Shown here one piece after another: positions 63,903 to 64,000 of a stretch of 64,000 nucleotides of DNA. The translations under genes were made by a program, and so were the position numbers. Each line of letters opens with the position of its first letter. Position 1 is the first letter of the stretch. A model generated the notes under the pieces. It was not told the origin of the DNA, did not search any database, and saw only the letters and a program-made list of their open reading frames with translations. Origin of the DNA: CAVYOD01 sp963770045 (GTDB lineage Bacteria; Acidobacteriota; Aminicenantia; Aminicenantales; CAVYOD01). The stretch spans positions 33,208 to 97,207 of the forward strand of contig CAVYOD010000033.1 in the NCBI GenBank assembly GCA_963770045.1, written 5' to 3'.

Positions 63903-64000
63903 ATGATACTCAAAGTCATCTTAGATATCAATCCCTATTTTTCTCCTCGAAGAATAGAAATAAATGGGCTATGTCCAAAAGACCGCTTTTTGGTGGTGAC
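63903..64000 (+). CDS. Possible start of a divergent gene cut by the window edge
   Basis: An open frame from ATG 63903 (MILKVILDINPYFSPRRI) has no stop before the edge. It is divergent from the methyltransferase. Only 32 codons are seen and no family is recognised; it may be chance. Confidence 0.25.
   Translation, partial: MILKVILDINPYFSPRRIEINGLCPKDRFLVV

Overview
The window looks like the chromosome of a diderm, moderately GC-rich bacterium of the Acidobacteriota/Candidatus Aminicenantes kind. This is an inference. It rests on lpxC (lipid A synthesis), a GWxTD-domain TPR protein, a FecR/DUF6600 Trp-rich protein, paired M28 aminopeptidases with tandem exported amidohydrolases, and a meso-diaminopimelate-type MurE. 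No rRNA gene or CRISPR array was seen.

Layout. 1-7981: a leftward dcw cluster (mraZ-rsmH-ftsL-ftsI-murE-murF-mraY-murD, murD cut by the window edge) with a textbook MraZ operator and promoter. 8249-12074: APC permease, DUF2007 and Nudix genes, and a sulfatase-fold lipoprotein. 12231-16901: FecR/DUF6600 protein, M23 peptidase, then psd-pssA for phosphatidylethanolamine. 16954-25363: an exported protein-degradation block (two M28 peptidases, a periplasmic cyclophilin, three tandem amidohydrolases). 25658-31914: TGS GTPase, gyrB-gyrA. 32105-41249: acyl-CoA synthetase, CocE-type hydrolase, zinc-ribbon coiled-coil protein, tRNA-CAU, dnaG-rpoD, larB. 41305-47122: tautomerase, lpxC, a lipoprotein methyltransferase, TPR-GlmU-like-GlmS operon. 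47132-54433: Ino1 plus CDP-alcohol phosphotransferase (inositol phospholipid), ArsA-type ATPase, GWxTD protein, Lrp regulator, cysteine-synthase-like protein.

At tRNA-Leu(UAA) (54754-54839) the chromosome-like sequence ends. An AT-rich accessory island runs from about 54840 to the right edge. It begins with four helically phased TTAAGC repeats and a tRNA 3'-end-like remnant. It then carries a PD-(D/E)xK/P-loop NTPase/winged-helix gene, an IS3-family transposase relic, a histidine-kinase-like plus receiver pair with a five-cysteine N-terminus, a GC-rich RNA-like segment, a methyltransferase, a membrane protein, a HEPN-like protein, Vsr endonuclease and a DNA cytosine-5 methyltransferase. This is a defence/modification type of island.

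Sequence quality matters here. At least eight single-base frameshifts interrupt otherwise normal chromosomal genes (two in essential gyrB), and the island has many more, often in homopolymers. I read most chromosomal ones as consensus errors; in the island, errors and real decay cannot be separated from sequence alone. Reconstructed products are described across the frameshifts.
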